Source: JBCBZH01 sp039815415
Lineage (GTDB): Bacteria > Bacteroidota > Rhodothermia > Rhodothermales > Rubricoccaceae
DNA length: 33,868 bases
NCBI GenBank assembly: GCA_039815415.1
Contig: JBCBZH010000012.1
Span: forward strand, 1 to 33,868
Direction of reading: 5' to 3'
The notes beneath the pieces are model-generated. The model did no database searches. It was not told the DNA's origin and saw only the letters and a program-made list of their open reading frames with translations. The position numbers were made by a program, and so were the translations under genes. This document shows positions 22,542 to 29,365 of the stretch, one piece after another (positions within the stretch are counted from its first letter, which is position 1; each line of letters starts with the position of its first letter).

Positions 22542-25316
22542 GTGGCCGAGCAAAACGACCTGTTCCTGTCCAAGAAAGAGCGCAAGCGTCAGAAGCAGAC
22601 GCCGCTCATGCGGCAGTACTGGAAGATCAAGGACCGCCACCCTGGCGCCATCCTGCTCTTTCGCATGGGCGACTTCTACGAGACCTTCGAGGATGACGCG
22701 GTTACGGTCTCCGAGATTCTCGGCATCACACTTACCAAGAGGGGCAACGGTGCCGCTGAGGACACGCCTCTGGCAGGGTTTCCGCACCACGCGCTGGACC
22801 AGCACCTCCCGAAACTTGTGCAAGCCGGGCACCGTGTGGCTGTGTGCGAGCAGCTCGAGGACCCCAAGCACGCGCGCAAAATCGTCAAGCGCGGCGTGGT
22901 GGAGGTGGTCACTCCCGGTGTGGCCTTCCGCGAGCAGCTCCTCGCGCCCAAGCAAGCCCACTTCCTGGCTGCCGTCACGTGGGGCAAGAGTGGTCGCACC
23001 GAGATGGCCGGGCTAGCGTTCGCCGACGCCTCCACCGGCGAGTTCTACGTGGCCGAGGTGTCGCCAGCTCGACTCGGCGCATTGCTGCAAACGGTGGCTC
23101 CGGCGGAAGTGTTGGTGGACAAGCGCGACAAGGAGCGCTTGACCAAGACGATGGCCGCTGTGCAGCCCGGTCCGTTGCCGTTTGCCGTCACGCCCCAGGA
23201 AGACTGGGTCTTCGGAGAGGACTTCGCCACCGAGACACTGCTCCGCCACTTCCGGACGCACAGCCTCAAGGGCTACGGTGTGGATGACCTGACGGTCGGA
23301 CTAGCGGCGGCGGGAGGGGCGCTCTACTACCTCGGCGAGACCCAGAAGGGGCGCCTGCCGCATGTCAGCCGCATCCAGCGCTACCGTGCCGACGACCACA
23401 TCGCCCTCGACCCAGCCACCAAACGCAACCTCGAGCTGGTGTCGTCGATGCAGGACGGCCGCCGGGACGGCTCGCTGATCGGCGTGCTGGACGCCACGCA
23501 GACGCCGATGGGGGGGCGGCGGCTGCGCCAGTGGCTCGTCCGACCTCTGCGCGACGTGGAGCGCATCACCGCCCGATTGGATGCCGTGGAGGTGCTGCAC
23601 ACCAGCTCGAGGCTGCGCCGGTCGCTCCGCGAAGAGCTGCGCCACGTGGGCGACCTCGAGCGGCTCGCCGGGCGCGTCTGCACCGGACGCGCCACACCGC
23701 GCGACCTCGTCACACTCCGGCTAACGCTCCAGCAGGTGCCGCTCGTCAAGACCCTGCTGGCCAATGAGGGCGGGCTGCTGGGACGCCTGTGCGACCGGCT
23801 TACACTGTGTCAGGACACCGTGGACCGTATCCAAGCGGCGCTAGTGGACGAGCCGCCTGCCGCGCTCAAAAACGGCGGCTTCATCCGCCCCGGCTTCAAC
23901 GCTGACCTCGACGAGCTGAGGGATATCGCGGGCTCTGGAAAGGAGTACCTGACCAAGCTCCAGGCGTCGGAGTCCAAGCGGACCGAGATCCCGAGCCTCA
24001 AAATCGGCTACAACAAGGTCTTTGGGTACTACCTCGAGGTCACCAACACGCACAAGGACAAGGTGCCTGCCGAGTGGGTTCGCAAGCAGACCCTCGTCAA
24101 CGCCGAGCGCTACGTGACCGCCGAGCTGAAGGAGTACGAGGAGAAAATCCTGACGGCGCAGGAGAAGATCAGCGAGCTGGAGATGAGCCTCTTCCAGACG
24201 CTCCGGCTGGCCGTGGCGGAGGCCGTGGAGCCCGTGCAGCGCAACGCCAGCGCGCTGGCGGCCCTCGACGTGCTGGTAGCCTTCGCTGAAGTGGCTGAGC
24301 GCAATCGCTATGTGCGCCCCACGGTCGATGAGTCTGCCGTGCTGGACATCGTGGACGGGCGGCACCCGGTCGTGGAAACCGCACTTCCAGCGGGCGAGGC
24401 ATTCATCCCTAACTCGGTCCGGCTGGCAGCGCCCGTCGACGGCGACCTCGAGCTGGCGAGCGAGCATGGTCAGATCCTTGTCATCACCGGCCCCAACATG
24501 GCGGGCAAGAGCGTGGTGCTGCGGCAGACGGGCCTGATCGTGCTGCTGGCGCAGGTGGGGTGCTTCGTCCCGGCCGCTCAAGCCCGCATCGGTGCGGTGG
24601 ATGCGTTGTTCACACGCGTCGGGGCGAGCGACAACCTTGCTGCGGGCGAGTCCACGTTCCTGGTGGAGATGAACGAGACCGCGGCGATCCTCAACAATGC
24701 CACCGACCGCTCCCTCATCCTGCTCGACGAGGTTGGGCGCGGCACGTCCACCTTCGATGGTCTCAGCATTGCGTGGGCCATTGTGGAGCATCTGCACGAG
24801 ACGCCTGCCGTGGCGGCCCGCACCCTCTTCGCGACGCACTACCACGAGCTGAACGCACTGGCGGAGCGTCTCGAGCGCGTGCGACCGTACCGAATCCAAG
24901 TGCAGGAGCACGACGGGCGGGTGGTGTTTCTCCGCACCCTCGTGCCCGGCGGGGCCGACCACAGCTACGGCATCGAGGTGGCGCGCATGGCTGGGCTGCC
25001 GCGAGAGGTGGTGGCGCGCGCCAAACAGGTCCTCCGCCATCTCGAGGCGCACGACGTGGCCGCCGAAGTCGGCGTTCTCGTCAGCTCGAGCGACTCCGGT
25101 TCGCCGGCCGAGGCCAGCGGAGATGGGATGCCGACCGTCTCGCGTGGAGCGGTGCAAGCCGTTCCGGCGCCCTCCGAGATGCCCGTCGCGCTGGCGGCGC
25201 CAGACCCCATTGCGACCGACGTGCTGGACGCGCTGGCGCGGATCGATCCGAACCGCATGACGCCCATCGAGGCGCTGATGGCTCTTGCGGATATGAAGCA
25301 GAGGGCGGAGGGGTAG
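22542..25316 (+). CDS. mutS: DNA mismatch repair protein MutS
   Basis: Recognises base mismatches and small loops and starts repair with MutL. From GTG 22542 the protein has 924 residues, slightly long for MutS. The mismatch-binding Phe-x-Glu is at Phe45-Tyr46-Glu47 (RMGDFYETFEDDA). TPLAGFPHHALDQHLPKLV and VTPGV mark domain I, and the core and clamp domains span about 270-620. Walker A is GPNMAGKS (650-657), Walker B LILLDEVGRGTSTFDG with Asp729 and Glu730, and FATHYHEL completes the ATPase. The C-terminal SEMPVALAAPDPIATDVLDALARIDPNRMTPIEALMALADMK is the family's helical tail. GTG 22488 would add 18 unlike residues. mutL is not in the window. Confidence 0.97.
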   Translation: MAEQNDLFLSKKERKRQKQTPLMRQYWKIKDRHPGAILLFRMGDFYETFEDDAVTVSEILGITLTKRGNGAAEDTPLAGFPHHALDQHLPKLVQAGHRVAVCEQLEDPKHARKIVKRGVVEVVTPGVAFREQLLAPKQAHFLAAVTWGKSGRTEMAGLAFADASTGEFYVAEVSPARLGALLQTVAPAEVLVDKRDKERLTKTMAAVQPGPLPFAVTPQEDWVFGEDFATETLLRHFRTHSLKGYGVDDLTVGLAAAGGALYYLGETQKGRLPHVSRIQRYRADDHIALDPATKRNLELVSSMQDGRRDGSLIGVLDATQTPMGGRRLRQWLVRPLRDVERITARLDAVEVLHTSSRLRRSLREELRHVGDLERLAGRVCTGRATPRDLVTLRLTLQQVPLVKTLLANEGGLLGRLCDRLTLCQDTVDRIQAALVDEPPAALKNGGFIRPGFNADLDELRDIAGSGKEYLTKLQASESKRTEIPSLKIGYNKVFGYYLEVTNTHKDKVPAEWVRKQTLVNAERYVTAELKEYEEKILTAQEKISELEMSLFQTLRLAVAEAVEPVQRNASALAALDVLVAFAEVAERNRYVRPTVDESAVLDIVDGRHPVVETALPAGEAFIPNSVRLAAPVDGDLELASEHGQILVITGPNMAGKSVVLRQTGLIVLLAQVGCFVPAAQARIGAVDALFTRVGASDNLAAGESTFLVEMNETAAILNNATDRSLILLDEVGRGTSTFDGLSIAWAIVEHLHETPAVAARTLFATHYHELNALAERLERVRPYRIQVQEHDGRVVFLRTLVPGGADHSYGIEVARMAGLPREVVARAKQVLRHLEAHDVAAEVGVLVSSSDSGSPAEASGDGMPTVSRGAVQAVPAPSEMPVALAAPDPIATDVLDALARIDPNRMTPIEALMALADMKQRAEG

Positions 25317-25317
25317 C

Positions 25318-25527
25318 CGCCTCGAGCTGGAGATGCCGGGCGCGGGCGAGGCCCGCGTCGCCGTGTTCGACGTGATGGGGCGGGAGGTCGCGCGGCTTCT
25401 GGATGCGCGAGTCCAGGGTGGGCGTCGTCAGCTCGAGTGGGATGCCTCGGACGCTGCCGCTCGGATCTACTTGGTCCCCCTGGCGCGAAGTGAGGTTCAG
25501 GCGCTCAACGTGAGCGTTGGGTGGTGA
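25318..25527 (+). pseudogene. Orphan type IX secretion sorting-domain fragment
   Basis: Starting 2 nt after the mutS stop, a short open frame encodes about 68 residues that read as the last part of a T9SS type A C-terminal sorting domain: LELEMPGAGEARVAVFDVMGREVARLLD, then GGRRQLEWDAS, RIYLVPLA and the final strand VQALNVSVGW. The VxDVxGREVxxL core and the WDAS turn are unmistakable. The usual GxYLVRL is degraded to ARIYLVPLA, and no passenger domain or signal peptide precedes it. An ATG at 25333 would allow a 64-residue product, but it could not be exported. Best read as the remnant of a lost surface protein. Confidence 0.7.
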
Positions 25528-25546
25528 GGGGCCTTGAAGTGATAGA

Positions 25547-25563
25547 CATGTGTCGAACACATG
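25547..25563. terminator. Hairpin downstream of the mutS region
   Basis: CATGTGT (25547-25553) and ACACATG (25557-25563) form a perfect 7-bp stem with a 3-nt loop. It lies 20 nt after the sorting-domain remnant and 85 nt before the small lipoprotein gene. No T tract follows, so it may be a terminator or an operator. Confidence 0.4.
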
Positions 25564-25647
25564 CTCGAGCAATAATCCAGAGTTCGGTGGTTTAGTGGAC
25601 GGTGGCTTCGCGCCACTTCACCCACACTCACCCAACCGCAAACACCC

Positions 25648-25893
25648 ATGCGTGCATTCATTCTTGCTCTCGCTCTTGCCCTCCCGCTGAGCCTCGCTGC
25701 GTGCCAATCCGAACAGGCCGAGGCCGTCGAGGACGCCTACGACGCAGAGGCCGGAGATCTCCAGGAACAGGCTGACGCTCTCGAAGATGAGGCTGATGCG
25801 ATGGAGGCAGCTGGCGACGAAGCCGCTGAAGCCGTCGACGAAGCCATCGAGGACGGAGAAGCCATGGACGAGGAGGGCGAGCCCGAGATGTAG
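25648..25893 (+). CDS. Small acidic lipoprotein
   Basis: An 81-residue protein. MRAFILALALALPLSLAAC is a lipoprotein signal peptide with lipobox LAAC (Cys19 lipidated). The mature part is extremely acidic and Ala/Glu/Asp-rich (EDAYDAEAGDLQEQADALEDEADAMEAAG) with heptad-like spacing, so it probably forms a single amphipathic helix or coiled coil in the periplasm. It resembles small lipoproteins of unknown role common in marine bacteria. The residues after the lipobox (CQSEQAE) echo those of the SodC lipoprotein (CQSEAPE). The leader is C/A-rich (CACCCAACCGC before ATG) without a Shine-Dalgarno. Confidence 0.8.
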   Translation: MRAFILALALALPLSLAACQSEQAEAVEDAYDAEAGDLQEQADALEDEADAMEAAGDEAAEAVDEAIEDGEAMDEEGEPEM

Positions 25894-25981
25894 AGTCCTG
25901 CTCTCATCAAGAGTCGCCTAGACAACGGCGCTCCTCGGATTGATTCCGGGGGGCGTCGTATGCGTTTGGGCGAAGGGACGG

Positions 25982-26368
25982 TCAGGCTGAGTTGCCCGCC
26001 AGCGCGCTGCCGGCATGGCGAAGCAGGGATCCCAACCGAGCGAGGCTTCTACGCAATTCGTCGGTAGAGTCCTCTGGCGTTGGGCTCGGGACTGTGTCGG
26101 CTACAGCTTCCGTTTGCTCCCCAAGTTGGACGAGTAGCGTTCCCACCGTGTGGCCATTCACGCCTTCGCCCGTCAGCGCGCGGTGGAGGTCGGCCAGCCC
26201 GTCGGCGATGGGGCGGAGGTCGTCGCGTTCCGTCGTCAGGAGTGTGCGCCGCCAACCGTCAACGGTATTGACCGCCTTGGAGAGGGGAAACGCCGCCAGC
26301 CCGCCTTCGAGGGCGTCGATCGTGGCTTTGGCCTCTGCCGCGTGGGTCTCATTGGGAATCGGGTCCAT
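25982..26368 (-). CDS. Hypothetical helical protein
   Basis: I do not recognise this 128-residue protein. It looks mostly alpha-helical and soluble: HAAEAKATIDALEGGLAAFPL, then DLRPIADGLADLHRALTGEGV, TVGTLLVQLGEQTEAVADTV and DELRRSLARLGSLLRHAGSALAGNSA. There is no signal peptide or membrane segment. ATG 26368 lies 6 nt after the EcsC-like gene's stop, so it is the last gene of a three-gene leftward operon. Amphipathic, Ala/Leu-rich helices and a PHA-related neighbour would fit a granule-associated role, but that is conjecture. Confidence 0.7.
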   Translation of the reverse strand: MDPIPNETHAAEAKATIDALEGGLAAFPLSKAVNTVDGWRRTLLTTERDDLRPIADGLADLHRALTGEGVNGHTVGTLLVQLGEQTEAVADTVPSPTPEDSTDELRRSLARLGSLLRHAGSALAGNSA

Positions 26369-26374
26369 AAGACC

Positions 26375-27067
26375 TCAGGCCTCGGAGGGGGCGGGCGGGG
26401 ACACGACGCCTTCTGGCAATCCATCCCCACTGGAAGGTGGGAACGACGGTTCTTTGGGCTCCTCAATCCCGCCAAAGAAGGTGTCGCGGGCCGCACGACT
26501 GACCTGCGTGGTGACGTATCCATCCGACACGGCGCCAATCACGCCGCCGATCACGGGTACGCCTCGAATCAGCCGCCGCTTGATCTGGCCTTCCACGACT
26601 TTCTTGGTTCCCCATGACATCAGCTGGCCGACGTTTGAGATGACGAAGTTGAGGCCCTTCTCAGCCACCTTCAGCGCGGTTCGGTCGATGGTCTCCTGCT
26701 CAATGTCGCGTCCCTCTTCCTCCGGATTGACGCCGACGAGGCACCCGATCACGCGTTCGCGGTTGACGGGAAGGGTGGGGTCATGGCCTGCGAGGGCCGC
26801 GATGGACGCGGCCATATGCAGCTGAAGCGTCGCGACCCCCACCAGGTTGGTCGGCAGGGTCACGGGGAGCGTCAACCAGCCACCGAGGCCAGTGACGAAA
26901 CCGGTCGCCGATGACAGCGCGATGTGACGGCGCACGAGGCGTTCCACCTGTTCGTCTGGGGAGCCCCCGCCTTCGCGGATGCTGGCGGCAAGCTCTTGAG
27001 GCGTACCGAGCGCAGGAAGCCCATCGAGAACCTTCGGGTAGAGCGTGTCGAGGAGGAAGCGTTTCAT
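26375..27067 (-). CDS. EcsC-like family protein
   Basis: A 230-residue protein with features of the EcsC family: a helical N-terminus (FLLDTLYPKVLDGLPAL), then RRHIALSSATGFVTGLGGWLTLPVTLPTNLVGVATLQLHMAASIAAL, a hydrophobic block of the family, and a C-terminal RRLIRGVPVIGGVIGAVSDGYVTTQVSRAARDTFF. The two hydrophobic, Gly-rich stretches may insert in or lie along membrane. The tail (EEPKEPSFPPSSGDG) is low-complexity. EcsC proteins are of unknown biochemical function; the name comes from a Bacillus ABC-transporter locus, which is not present here. The gene starts at ATG 27067, 9 nt after the upstream gene's stop, with a CCCCCC pyrimidine leader. Confidence 0.75.
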   Translation of the reverse strand: MKRFLLDTLYPKVLDGLPALGTPQELAASIREGGGSPDEQVERLVRRHIALSSATGFVTGLGGWLTLPVTLPTNLVGVATLQLHMAASIAALAGHDPTLPVNRERVIGCLVGVNPEEEGRDIEQETIDRTALKVAEKGLNFVISNVGQLMSWGTKKVVEGQIKRRLIRGVPVIGGVIGAVSDGYVTTQVSRAARDTFFGGIEEPKEPSFPPSSGDGLPEGVVSPPAPSEA

Positions 27068-27076
27068 GGGGGGAGG

Positions 27077-27361
27077 TCAGGCAGGCAGAGGGGCTAAACG
27101 GTCGAGTTCACGTACGATTTCCCGGTGCAGGGCCCGGCGAAAGGGGCGCGCCACCAGTCCGAGTGAAGCTGTCACCCGGACCACCGTTGGCTGGGCCTCG
27201 AGAGCCCCTTTCACGCCACGACCTTCAACGCGGAGGATGTCACCGGTCCAGGACGTTCGGACGCCGAACTCGGCGACGAGGCGAGCCGCCACGGCTTCAG
27301 CCGCCTGGCGGGCTCCGTCCAGGCCAAGAGAATGGGCACGCAAGATGTTGATGTGGGCCAC
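27077..27361 (-). CDS. PHA-granule-region family protein
   Basis: A 94-residue protein like the 'putative polyhydroxyalkanoic acid system protein' family. The pattern is RAHSLGLDGARQAAEAVAARLVAEFGV, then WTGDILRVEGRGVKGALEAQPTVVRVTASLGLVARPFRRALHREIVRELDRL. The family is found in PHA-forming proteobacteria beside phasin or synthase genes, but its action is unknown. GTG 27361 begins MAHINILRAHSLGL, matching the family's start; TTG codons further upstream would add up to nine residues. It is the first gene of the operon with the EcsC-like and 128-residue proteins. No PHA synthase lies in the window, so a link to storage granules is only suggested. Confidence 0.75.
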   Translation of the reverse strand: MAHINILRAHSLGLDGARQAAEAVAARLVAEFGVRTSWTGDILRVEGRGVKGALEAQPTVVRVTASLGLVARPFRRALHREIVRELDRLAPLPA

Positions 27362-27545
27362 AGGCAAAAGGGATGTGTAGCGATGCAACGCGGTCGGTCA
27401 CGCGAGAGTTCACCGCTGTGCCTCAACGAGGCCTCGAGCTGGCGAATCCGGTGCGACCAACACCGCTCATACGGGGCACGCACCCACCAGGGTTGCGTGA
27501 GCCTCGCCAGCCCGACACCTTCTCGCCTCCACACTCTCTGCTCTT

Positions 27546-28097
27546 ATGGTTGGCCCTTTTCTCTCTTGCAGTCCTGAGCTCGGCCATGAGGTCTACGTCG
27601 CTGACACGGCTGCGGTCATCGGGGATGTCACGCTCCACGATGGCGCGAGCGTGTGGTACGGAGCCTCGCTGCGCGGCGATGTGCATTGGATCGAGGTCGG
27701 TGCAGGGTCCAATGTGCAGGACAACGCGACCGTCCACGTCTCGCGCGGGACGCATCCTTGTTGGATCGGAGCCGGGGTGACCATCGGACACAACGCGGTG
27801 GTTCACGGCTGCACCATCGAAGACAATGTGCTGATCGGGATGGGGGCGATTGTGCTCGATGGCGCGGTCATTGGGGCGGGCAGCCTCGTGGGGGCCCACG
27901 CGCTGGTGACCGGAAACACCGTCATTCCACCGGGATCGTTGGTTCTGGGCAGTCCCGCCACGGTCGTTCGTGCCCTGCACAAGGAAGAAATCGACCGGAA
28001 CCGGGCTAACGCAGCCCACTACGTGCGCATGGCACGGATGTATTCAGGCCGCGAGCGACCCGATGTGAATCCGTTTTATATGGATGAGCGGGAATAA
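27546..28097 (+). CDS. Gamma-class carbonic anhydrase-like protein
   Basis: A 183-residue left-handed beta-helix protein of the YrdA/CaiE/PaaY gamma-carbonic-anhydrase group. Hexapeptide repeats run from about residue 18 to 140 (VYVADTAAVIGDVTLHDGASVW, then VTIGHNAVVHGCTIEDNVLIGMGAIV). The zinc histidines His64 (NATVHVS), His82 and His87 (GHNAVVHGC) and the active-site Arg43, Asp45 (LRGD) and Gln58 (NVQDN) are present. A C-terminal helix carries RANAAHYVRMARMY. It may hydrate CO2 as a trimer in the cytoplasm; some relatives lack measurable activity. ATG 27546 fits. The upstream 184-bp divergent region holds a 12-mer copy at 27434-27445. Confidence 0.93.
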   Translation: MVGPFLSCSPELGHEVYVADTAAVIGDVTLHDGASVWYGASLRGDVHWIEVGAGSNVQDNATVHVSRGTHPCWIGAGVTIGHNAVVHGCTIEDNVLIGMGAIVLDGAVIGAGSLVGAHALVTGNTVIPPGSLVLGSPATVVRALHKEEIDRNRANAAHYVRMARMYSGRERPDVNPFYMDERE

Positions 28098-28153
28098 CAA
28101 GGGTCTGGCGCGATTCTTGGAAGGGCTTCCAGGACACTCTCACCCTGGATGCC

Positions 28154-28276
28154 ATGTCACCAGCTCGTCTCAGCCTGATGGCCGCGCTCGGCCTCGCGTG
28201 CATCGCCTCGTCCGTGTTCTTGCACCGCAAGGCACCAGTTCGGATCGACGACGTTCTCGACCGCACCTACCGATAA
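28154..28276 (+). CDS. Possible 40-residue membrane protein
   Basis: A short open frame, ATG 28154 to TAA 28276, encoding 40 residues. It begins MSPARLSLMAALGLACIASS, giving one hydrophobic segment, followed by a charged tail (HRKAPVRIDDVLDRTYR). It lies in the 203-bp gap between the carbonic anhydrase and the converging DUF2164 gene. The mix of N-terminal helix and ordered, charged C-terminus looks protein-like, but no homologue is known to me and no ribosome binding site is evident. Inverted repeats at its end (AGGCG 28276-28280 with CGCCT 28284-28288) could be a terminator. Confidence 0.4.
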   Translation: MSPARLSLMAALGLACIASSVFLHRKAPVRIDDVLDRTYR

Positions 28277-28300
28277 GGCGCATCGCCTCACGATGGAGGC

Positions 28301-28576
28301 TCACCGCCTGCGGTTCTGTGCAGTGCGGACAGCGGCGGAATGCGCCAGCTCGGTCTGGCCTAGCGTCACGTCGAGGTCGTTCACGGTTCGGCGGAGGTGC
28401 GCCTGCGCATCCCGGAGGGCCTGGTTGTAGACACTCGGGCCGATCTCATCCAGGATGAACTCGAGCAGCAGCGACGCTCTCAGTTCGCCGATCTCCTCGT
28501 CGCGCTCATCGCGGAAGTAGACCTGGATGGACTCGACGAGCTGGCGGGTGGTGTCGTCGGGAAGGGAAAGAGGCAT
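28301..28576 (-). CDS. DUF2164 family protein
   Basis: A 91-residue protein matching the DUF2164 pattern: SLPDDTTRQLVESIQVYFRDERDEEIGELRASLLLEFILDEIGPSVYNQALRDAQAHLRRTVNDLD. The conserved block FxxExxEEIGxLxAxxLLxFxxxEIGPxxYNxAxxDA is complete. Family members are small cytoplasmic proteins of unknown function. ATG 28576 starts MPLSLPDD. The HD-domain gene ends 12 nt upstream on the same strand, so the two are probably co-transcribed. The C-terminal 20 residues, rich in Ala and Arg, extend past the family core. Confidence 0.88.
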   Translation of the reverse strand: MPLSLPDDTTRQLVESIQVYFRDERDEEIGELRASLLLEFILDEIGPSVYNQALRDAQAHLRRTVNDLDVTLGQTELAHSAAVRTAQNRRR

Positions 28577-28588
28577 TGGGCTGGCGAA

Positions 28589-29023
28589 TCAGGAGACGTA
28601 GGGGCCGCTGCGAAGCGTGGCGAGGGCGCGCTTGTACTTCGCGATCCGCTCATGGTCTCTGGCCGTCGGGTTGGCGATCCGGCTCAGGTCCATGTTGTCG
28701 ATCAGGTCGGCGGCCTTGACGCGTGCCGCGACTGGATCCTCGCCAGCCCGTTGGACGAACGCCGCATAGGTCTCGCCATCGCGGCGGGTGAGGTGATCGA
28801 TGGCACGGACGACCTCCTCAGAGAAGCCTTCTCCACGCAGGGCGTCGAGTGTCCACTCTGAGTCCTCTACAACATCGTGTAGCACGGCGGCGATCTGCTC
28901 GGCCTCCGTGGTCATGCTGAGCATGACGCGGAGCGGGTGGAGGATATAGTGTGCCCCACCCTTGTCCCGTTCGCCTGCGTGGGCTTCGGTGGCGATGACG
29001 ATGGCGCGTTCAAGGGTACTCAT
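28589..29023 (-). CDS. HD-domain hydrolase, (p)ppGpp hydrolase-like
   Basis: A 144-residue single-domain HD protein resembling the hydrolase domain of RelA/SpoT and the MESH1 group. Metal-binding motifs are ATEAHAGERDKGGAHYILHPLRV (His29 of the HP motif), AAVLHDVVEDSEWT (His49-Asp50) and RVKAADLIDNMDL, with the downstream Asp. The spacing fits the SpoT-type HD fold rather than a generic phosphohydrolase, so (p)ppGpp or a related nucleotide is a reasonable guess. There is no synthetase, TGS or ACT domain. ATG 29023 starts MSTLERAIVIA; upstream frame sequence is not family-like. Directly upstream of the DUF2164 gene. Confidence 0.85.
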   Translation of the reverse strand: MSTLERAIVIATEAHAGERDKGGAHYILHPLRVMLSMTTEAEQIAAVLHDVVEDSEWTLDALRGEGFSEEVVRAIDHLTRRDGETYAAFVQRAGEDPVAARVKAADLIDNMDLSRIANPTARDHERIAKYKRALATLRSGPYVS

Positions 29024-29054
29024 GTGGTGATATCCAGTCGTCTCTCCTCTGCGA

Positions 29055-29264
29055 TTACTCGAAGAACAGCATGAGCCAGAACGCAACTACCGTCAGAAGT
29101 GATATGAGGATTGCAATGGGGTAATTCATTCTGAACAGAAGGTATTTCCTGTCGTGCTTGAATCGGTCGCTGACAAACGTGTCGATTGCCCAGTGGACAA
29201 GAATGGGTAGTGCAATCAGGAAAAGGGCAAGGGGTATGTTTATCTGATCCAGAGGTGTGTTCAT
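29055..29264 (-). CDS. Small two-helix membrane protein
   Basis: A 69-residue protein with two hydrophobic segments (IPLALFLIALPILVHWAI and YPIAILISLLTVVAFWLMLFF) joined by a basic loop (DRFKHDRKYLLFRMN). I do not recognise the family. ATG 29264 is preceded by GGTGAG, a reasonable ribosome binding site; an in-frame start at 29315 would add 17 charged residues. It is noticeably AT-richer than its neighbours (many AAA, ATT and TTT codons), suggesting recent acquisition. It lies 31 nt upstream of the HD-domain gene on the same strand. Confidence 0.6.
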   Translation of the reverse strand: MNTPLDQINIPLALFLIALPILVHWAIDTFVSDRFKHDRKYLLFRMNYPIAILISLLTVVAFWLMLFFE

Positions 29265-29346
29265 CTCACCGATTGATTTGATCTTGCGCCGGAATGAGAA
29301 GCTTCTAGGACACAACTCTCTTCTCCTATCCGGGCAGATAAGGACG

Positions 29347-29364
29347 CGCCAGCTCGAGCTGGCG
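29347..29364. repeat. Perfect 18-bp palindrome CGCCAGCTCGAGCTGGCG
   Basis: Identical to the copy at 1030-1047. It ends 2 nt from the stop codon of the leftward S9 peptidase (complement of 29366-29368), repeating the arrangement seen after menG. Its other flank is the 82-bp gap before the small membrane protein gene. Confidence 0.9.
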
Positions 29365-29365
29365 A

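Noticed and set aside
23841..25157. 438-codon leftward open frame opposite mutS
   Set aside because: Antisense to the strongly conserved MutS ATPase region; His/Arg/Gly-rich with no domain pattern.
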